Assembly: GCA_947650285.1 (NCBI GenBank)
Contig: CANTFL010001204.1
Span: 310,001-374,000 of the forward strand
Length of the DNA: 64,000 bases
Source of the DNA: Hyaloperonospora brassicae
Lineage: Eukaryota > Oomycota > Peronosporomycetes > Peronosporales > Peronosporaceae
Reading direction: 5' to 3'
Shown: one piece after another, positions 57,600 to 64,000 of the stretch
How the letters are laid out: each line of letters opens with the position of its first letter
Position numbering within the stretch: the first letter of the stretch is position 1
Program-made: the position numbers and the translations under genes
The notes under the pieces: generated by a model
Databases searched by the model: none
Seen by the model: the letters and a program-made list of their open reading frames with translations, nothing else
Told to the model about the DNA's origin: nothing

Positions 57600-58480
57600 A
57601 TGTTGGACTCTCTTGACAAAGACCAACAACATGCCGCTATAGCCAGTATGATTCAAAATGAACTTAGCGCCGAAAGAGAGAAAATAGTATTGCTTCACAA
57701 GCAAGGCTCTCAACAGACCGGGAAGTTGAGAGACCTTGGTGATCAGCAGACAGATCTATTGAGACAGCAGCAATTTAATGCTTTTGTGAGTAGAACGACA
57801 CGTATGCGTGGTCCCGAAATCTTGAAAGTTGATCCGAGTACAGAGCAAACAAGAAAGGCTCCCTGATTGAGATGGTTCGTCGAGTTAGACGACGCCATAA
57901 TGAAAGGTCGCATCGTTGACGACGAAATGCAAATTGCATTTGCTCAGTCCAACTTGGCTAGACGTGCGAAGACTTGGACCTTAGGGCATTAGCTCCACGA
58001 CCCATATTCATTTAAATCGCGTGAAATTTTCAAGTTCCGGCTCATACGAACGTATAAGCCGCCGCGATCCGAGTTCCAGGCTCGTGCTGAGTTTTGGAAC
58101 TCACACGTGGTAAACAGGATGAGAATGATTATTCGCAGCACATCCGATCCCTCTCTAGTTGCAGAACTACCAACCCGATAGATGAACACACAAAAATCAC
58201 TGTGTTTATCCAGGGTCTAGCTGAAGGACCCGTCAAGACCCTCCTGTTCCGTTTGAAATTAAATACACTTTATCAAGCGATCTCAGTTGAGGAACTAAAA
58301 CATTTAATTTGATTCTGGCTCGCACGAATTTGACTCCGTATCTTTCAGCAAGACGACAAGAAAGAGGAAGTCCAGAACCAATGGACCTTAGTTATGTTGA
58401 GAACGAGAGACCTAGCCATTTAAACAACAATCGATTGCATAAGTTCAATCGATGTAAGAAGTTAAAACACTAAGCTAATG
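57600..58480 (+). pseudogene. Gag relic of gypsy copy C
   Basis: 57600-57866 matches the Gag N-terminus (MLDSLDKDQQHA, glutamine-rich). LRWFVELDDAI follows near 57870. 58094-58312 matches the capsid region with ITVFIQGLAEGP. The knuckle near 58430-58490 has lost its first cysteine (KFNRCKKLKH). Several stops and frameshifts separate the pieces. Confidence 0.75.
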
Positions 58481-58719
58481 AATGTAGTACCTCACGCCCA
58501 GCACGAAAGATTACGGATAAAAACGATCGACAATTCGCCAAAAAGGACAATCGGCGTCGGTTCAACGCTGTTGCGAAACCATAACAGCGAAGCGGGCCAT
58601 GAAAAAATGGTCGAGGTCAGTAAGAGTGGAGCGTCCTACTGATTCAGCAACCTCAAGAGAAGTTGCAAACCTCTTGACGAAAGTTCGTCCAGATGCATAA
58701 TCATTGTGTGCTTCTGCAC

Positions 58720-61700
58720 CTGGGGATGAGACATGACTCATCACCTTGAAGTTGAGGGTGACAAACGATTTGTGGATTCGTGCTCTAGTTGGCTGTGGGG
58801 CGTCAAACAATTTTATTCGTCGCAAGTCATAAGAGGGTGGTAGGCTCAATTTTGTTGAGCGCGACATCCTCTAAACGAGGAGGACGGTGCACCTTGCCAC
58901 GGGCGCATCGATCACTGTAATGCATGTAAAGTAGGAATCTACTACACGTTAGAGGGCGAACAGTACAATGAATATTTCATTGCACTAGATCTGGATGAAA
59001 TATTTAATATCATCCTGGAATTACCTTGGCTCAGAAGGTACTAGCTAAGGGTGAGCTGGCAGCATCTATCCGTGAAAATGCCTGCTACTTGTTTGTCATG
59101 CGGTCATCTGATGAACGTCATGGAGCGTTCATATGCGTGCGGATGTACTGCGAGTGAGTGCAATTGCCTCACTTGCGGCATGGTCGCTAGAACGAATGCA
59201 CAAGACTTCAGTGTAGCGGATTACTATTCTGCGTAGCAAGCTCCTGGCGGCTATACTGGAGTAAATACAGCGCCGAAGGTCCACCACTCGAATAAGTCGA
59301 GTGGATCGGGACATGGATGCATGCCTAGCGGGCAATATCCTAGAAAGAAGAAATTGGTTGCCCAGAAATGGCAACACGGTAATCCTAGGTCGACTGGAGG
59401 GTCGATCGTAGAGGATCAGTCCCTGGAAGTGGTTGCGCAGTTACAGTCAGAACACGTCGAGGGAATAAGTCCCCACGTACCTGAGAAAGGAATTCACAAG
59501 AGTCACTTGATGAGGGGTTAGGCTCTCAGCAACCTGTGAAAACCAGTTCACAGGAAATAAACGAGACCTTGAACGTCTTGATCAATGACGGAATTAATGT
59601 GGGCCTTATACGATTGATCTAAATATGCATCCGAAGTTAACTTCGGAGATCACTCAATTGCCAACTCTCAAACCGAAACGGTTCTTGCGTGATCTGTGTA
59701 GTGTCAAAGTCAAGCAGATCTGCATACTCGTCACAGAGGATGAGTATGTGACCGGTATTCGATCGGCAACAGTACTTGCTAAAAGCGTATGGGTTCTCTG
59801 AAGCTCGTCGATGGACAAAAATGTCCTCAATTAGAAGACTTAAATTGAGCGGTGCACGTCTCAATCCTGGGAGTCGCTTTAGGAAAATCCTTTGAATAAG
59901 GATTTGATAGAATTCAGGGATGTATTTTCCGGATCAGTACCATACGAGTTACCTAAGGATAAAGGCGCTCGACACGAGATCGAGCCCAAACCGTGTTTGA
60001 AGTACTGTGTCATGATATAATGGACAATGGATCGTGAACAATTAATAGTGATCGATAAGTTCTTTACCGATCGCTTTGCAGCGGGCCATGTGAGGGAATC
60101 ATTTTCCCTTCACAGTTCTCCGACCTTCTGTGTGCAAAAGTCACAGGAGGATGGCGGATAATGCACGCATTCAACAAATTGAATGTTGCAACGGTACCGG
60201 ATCAGACGCCGATACCAAGGAAGGACGTAATCATAGATGGTATGTCAAAGAGTACCATCTTTTCGTCCATGGATCTGATGGTCGGATTCTATCAGATCCT
60301 TATGCGTGAACGGTATGTTCCGTACACAGCAGTGAGCACCCCCAGAGGTAAGCTGAGGGATTGGCTAGTGATGCCACAGGGGCTATGTAAAGCCCCTGCA
60401 ACGTTCAACAAATGTGTAACAACTCTGTTGATACCGGTACGGGATTTCGCACCGAGTTACTTCGACAATGTGCTCGTCCATAGCCAGGCTTAAGACGGAA
60501 AGACGGACGGTGAAACTCACAGAACTCACGTTCGTCGGGTTCTTCAACTTATGCGCAAGCATAAGTTGTATACCAACCTTAAGAAGTGTAAATTTGCGGC
60601 AAGCGAAATACCGCTTCTTAAGTGCATCGTCGGCAAACACGGCGTCCGCTCTGATCCCGATAAGGTCAAGGTGATCACCGATTGGCCCGTGCCATAAGAT
60701 GTCAAATGCCTTTGCAAGTTTCGTGGTCTAGCGGTGTACTTGCACAAGTACTCGCACTACTACGCCGAGATGACTGTGCATCTTTCTTGCTTACTCAAGA
60801 AAAATGTGAAGTGGTCATGTAGCGCCGACTGTCAGCGTTACTTAGAAAATGTTAAGCGAAGCTTGATGCAATCGCCACTATGGGCGATTGCCGATCAGGA
60901 TAGACCATTACATGTAGTCTGTGACGTCAGAGATTTCCCGGTCGGCTGCGTGTTGATGCAATTTGAAACAGCTGGCGCAGAGCGCGTCATTTTCTGTCAA
61001 TAGCGTCATCTGCAAGCAGATAAGCGTAATTACTTAATGCATGAAAAGAAACTACTTGCCATGAAATGTGCGCTGGCTAAATTTCGTGTCTACCTCTTGT
61101 GAGATAGATCGTTCTTCGTTTGTACGAATCATGCTTCACTGCGCAAGTCCTTAAACAGTACCTAACTCTCGCAAAGAATGGCGAGGTAATCGTCATTTTT
61201 CGCGAATGATTATTACTACGTCGATTATAAATCAGGACGGATGAACTTCTTCGCTGAGGCACTTTCGCGCCGACCCGATTTCGAGCCGGGCGCGCAATAC
61301 AATAGTGAGGATAACCGCACTGTTGCGACACTTACATTCAGTGTATTGCCTTCAACGTTACATAACGACGTAAAAATACCCACACAAAAGATAATTACCT
61401 ACTGTGCTTAATGGATTACCTGGTTAATCGAACTCCTAACCCTTCGAAAGATTTATTGTCTTTGCACCGTTCCTCATTGAATCGGTACACAACATGCGAC
61501 GGGTTGTTTTACGATACAGCAGCTGCAGACGACACGACTCGTGTCGTCGTATTTACAAATGATTATATGCGATTTCTCGTCATGTTTGAATATCTCGATG
61601 CATCTACAGGTGGGCACCGTAGCCAGTACAAGACTTACCTCACGGTAAGTCGCGACTTTTACTGGCCTCAACAGAATAGTTTGTGCGCAAGGACATTCGT

Positions 61701-62900
61701 GCTTGCGAGGTTTGTCAACGTTCAAAGGCTAGTCCTTCATCCCGTGCACCCTTACAGCCTCTACCGGTCCCGGCATAGTTCTGGCAGTCCGTTTCCATTG
61801 AATTTATCATCGATGTTATTAAAGACGACCTCAAGAATAATGGTTTTCAAGTTTTCGTTGACCGGTTCAGCAAGATTTTGCATCTTGGTGCAGTACCTGA
61901 GTAGATCACGGCACACGTATGTGATCATGTCTTTACCAACCTTATTTTCTGACTCCACGGGTCACTCCATGAACTCGTATCCGATTGTGACCCTCGGTTC
62001 ACGGCAAATTTCTGGCAGTCCGTGTTCCGGTTACTCGGAACGCAGTAAAAGATGTCAACAGATGACCATCCCAAAGCAGGTGGTCAGGCGTAATTTGCCC
62101 ATTGTGTCCTTTAAGATATACTTCGCGGATACGTCCACTCGTTCTTGAGTTAGAGAGAATTTCTACCTATGGTAGAATTGCCATCAACAATTCGGTACAT
62201 GCCTCGACACAGCATACACCGTTCTTCGATTACGGCTTAAGCCATCCACGTCTGTCCACCCTCTTAGGATGTGACGGTTGGATACGGGGAGACTCGCTCG
62301 AGCACAAACCGTTCTGGCTCTTGCTCATCACGTGTCGGCGCTAACGTCATCACGTATGATACCGGTATCGATTAGGTCGACATCATAGAAGAAGATCATT
62401 TTCATAATGACGATGACACTATTATTGAGTCAGATAATAATAAAGATACTGGCATCTTTGGCATCGTCAACGACTATTCCTGTGAGGATGATGACATCCT
62501 CGCTGATGAACAAAAAGAGGGGAAGACTATTTCTTTAATTCGCACAAGGCGAAACGAACAGAATAATTTCTCATCGTCATAGGATTTCTGCTGGCTCGAT
62601 AAGCAGTGTTCCTTTCGTGTGGTGTCCATCGTTCACGCGTTTGACCGGCAGAAACAAAACGCTGACAAAAATGGGAGAGCAAATGTTTTTGTATTTATTA
62701 AAGTTGATTGATTCCTACTATCTACGCTAGATCACCTAGACACGTATTGACTTACGTGTGCAGCAGTAAACTACTGCCTAAGAACGTTGGTTCCGTTCGT
62801 GTGGTGCGACGATAAGGCAAATCATACACGATTGAGCTGCCTCGTATTATACGTACGCATCCTACGTTTCAGGTGGGGTTTCTCCGCCCGTATGGTCCGT
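58720..62900 (+). pseudogene. Pol relic of gypsy copy C
   Basis: Protease remnant near 58790 (VGCGASNNF, catalytic aspartate replaced by glycine). RT at 60161-60493 with PSYFDN in place of the YxDD catalytic pair. RNase H at 60734-61003 (LHVVCDVRDFPVGCVL). Integrase zinc finger near 61600-61700 still reads KTYLTVSRDFYW where A and B have a stop. A decayed integrase core and C-terminal module (YVGRLRPYG-like) end near 62900, and the antisense and chromodomain region follows at once without a solo LTR. Confidence 0.78.
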
Positions 62901-64000
62901 AAGATCCCCCTTCCGACGATGAAGATAACCACCACGTTCAAGGATCTCCATCAGATTTTTGCGCTCGCGCTCCAGACGTTCAGTCTTGTTGCGTAATGAA
63001 GAGACCTCAGAACTCAACTGAGAGATCTTCCGGCGAGCTTTCCCCAGATCGTCAACGAGGGAACGGACATCCTGCTCGACTTGAAGTTGTGCGAGGGCGT
63101 AATTAGCAAGATACTTTGCACGATCAGCCCTACTTTTCTTGAGGTTCTTCTGCACAGAATCGGTCAGAGCATTGCCTCTGTCCCTCTCGAGCTCCAAATT
63201 CTCGCGCAATTAATCGATTGCGCGATCCATCTCGTATTGGTCGAGATGGTCAGCCGAACGACTTGGAGGAGGGGTTTCCTCCTCCTCCACATCCTTTGGT
63301 GGACTCACACGGTGGTCAACGCTTCCTTATGAAGACTTCCTTAAATAACCGTGACTAATCCGGATCAAGGACGAGTTACCTTGTCCAGTGGCGGGGGTAT
63401 TCATCCTCGAGGAACAGCTGACAGCCCCGATCTCAGCTGATGGTAGATGTTCCCAAATTCGACGAGCGGTACGATGAGACGCACCGTTTGAAGATGAACT
63501 GTCATCGACAAACGAACGCATGGCGCGTTTGTGAATGAATTGTAAATCTCAATATCTTTGTGCATCTCAGACGAGATGGTCGCCTTTGAATCGGGTCTGA
63601 TTTGGGAGGAAGGCCTCCCTACGGGTGCGAACCGAGTCGTCATCACAACTCTGACAATTCTCTCCCCACGAGAGGCATGGTAAACCTGCCTCTCGAGACA
63701 ATCGGTGCAATTATAACAGATCACCGGTTGGCGAATTCGGTTCAAATCTATTGCGAGCTACGATTAGTTGTTTCGCCAAGCGTCACGGCCATCATTCTCA
63801 ATGTTGCCGATTAAAGGGTTTTGCGCCTTCAATAACGAAACTTCGTCTCGGTTGTGGTTGCCGTGATACCATCGATGTATGAACAAGACATCAATGTAAA
63901 ATTTATGTTCATTGCGATAATCTCTCGCACTTGTGTTTAGACCATGGAGTCTTGACAAATCGAGGAGTGGGATCCGACAACACCCAGTGGTAATTATACC
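62900..64000 (-). pseudogene. Opposite-strand accessory gene relic of gypsy copy C
   Basis: Minus-strand frames 63209-62862 (a strong coiled coil: LGKARRKISQLSSEVSSL...RERKNLMEILERGGYL) and 63958-63764 (FYIDVLFIHRWYHGN, SLLKAQ) match the coiled coil and the central HRWYNGN block of the copy B gene. The intervening part is broken. The coiled coil is continuous across the position where A and B carry a TAA, showing the ancestral protein extended further. The N-terminus lies beyond the window edge. Confidence 0.72.
63271..63533 (+). pseudogene. Chromodomain relic of gypsy copy C
   Basis: FPPPPHPLVDSHGGQRFL, then SGSRTSYLVQWRGYSSS and QLMVDV...RYDETH align with the chromodomain of A and B, with stops replacing the WEP tryptophan and one earlier residue. 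It lies about 370 bp after integrase with no LTR between, the arrangement expected for a chromovirus Pol. Confidence 0.72.

Larger units (their letters stand above)
57163..64000 (+). mobile_element. Old, degenerate Ty3/gypsy element, copy C (runs off the window)
   Basis: LTR (57163-57423), primer-binding site (57426-57444, one base different from A and B), gag, pol, chromodomain and antisense gene all align with copies A and B but carry dozens of stops and frameshifts. Nucleotide identity is roughly 75-85% by eye, except for one nearly identical patch in RT. It lacks the nested solo LTR. Its 3' LTR and target duplication lie beyond the window. Confidence 0.85.

Overview
The window reads as eukaryotic chromosomal DNA from an oomycete, most likely Phytophthora or a close Peronosporales relative. 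Three things point there. Coding regions are intron-poor. An intact GH28 polygalacturonase (45217-46368) has a core promoter resembling the oomycete initiator plus flanking region (CTCACTTTCCAATTG-like) about 50-60 bp upstream of its ATG. The retroelement proteins are of types I associate with Phytophthora genomes. No search was run, so species and family names are inferences from reading the sequence.

Most of the window is transposable elements. (1) 1-985, minus: decayed LINE (endonuclease end and linker to RT). (2) 4975-13121, minus: full-length Ty3/gypsy chromovirus copy A, with 5-bp target duplication CGCAG. (3) 14356-19158, plus: very young Ty1/copia element, with duplication GTATG and a polyprotein broken by one stop. 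(4) 19747-23015: polygalacturonase pseudogene whose 5' end and promoter are separated from its body by a LINE 3' fragment. (5) 27109-33319: second gypsy lineage, with a gag relic, two LTR-like repeats in inverted orientation, 15-bp minisatellites and a minus-strand coiled-coil ORF relic. (6) 33320-39299: AT-rich stretch without recognisable genes. (7) 41091-41687, minus: short gene of unknown function with promoter, hydrophobic N-terminus and polyadenylation signal, but an in-frame TAA at codon 33. (8) 45217-46368, plus: intact polygalacturonase. (9) 48092-56209, plus: gypsy copy B, with duplication ATGGT. (10) 57163 to the window end, plus: older, degenerate relative, copy C.

The most interesting system is the gypsy family of copies A, B and C. 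All three carry, between integrase and the 3' LTR, a gene on the opposite strand (458 codons and intact in copy B; ATG at 55635, stop at 54259). Its 3' part lies antiparallel over the Pol chromodomain. Copies A and B share a nested solo LTR (own duplication CGGCA) between integrase and chromodomain, plus an identical RT frameshift and an identical integrase stop. Their duplications differ, so they inserted independently from an already pol-defective source and were presumably mobilised in trans. Copy C lacks the solo LTR and keeps integrase, chromodomain and antisense gene contiguous.
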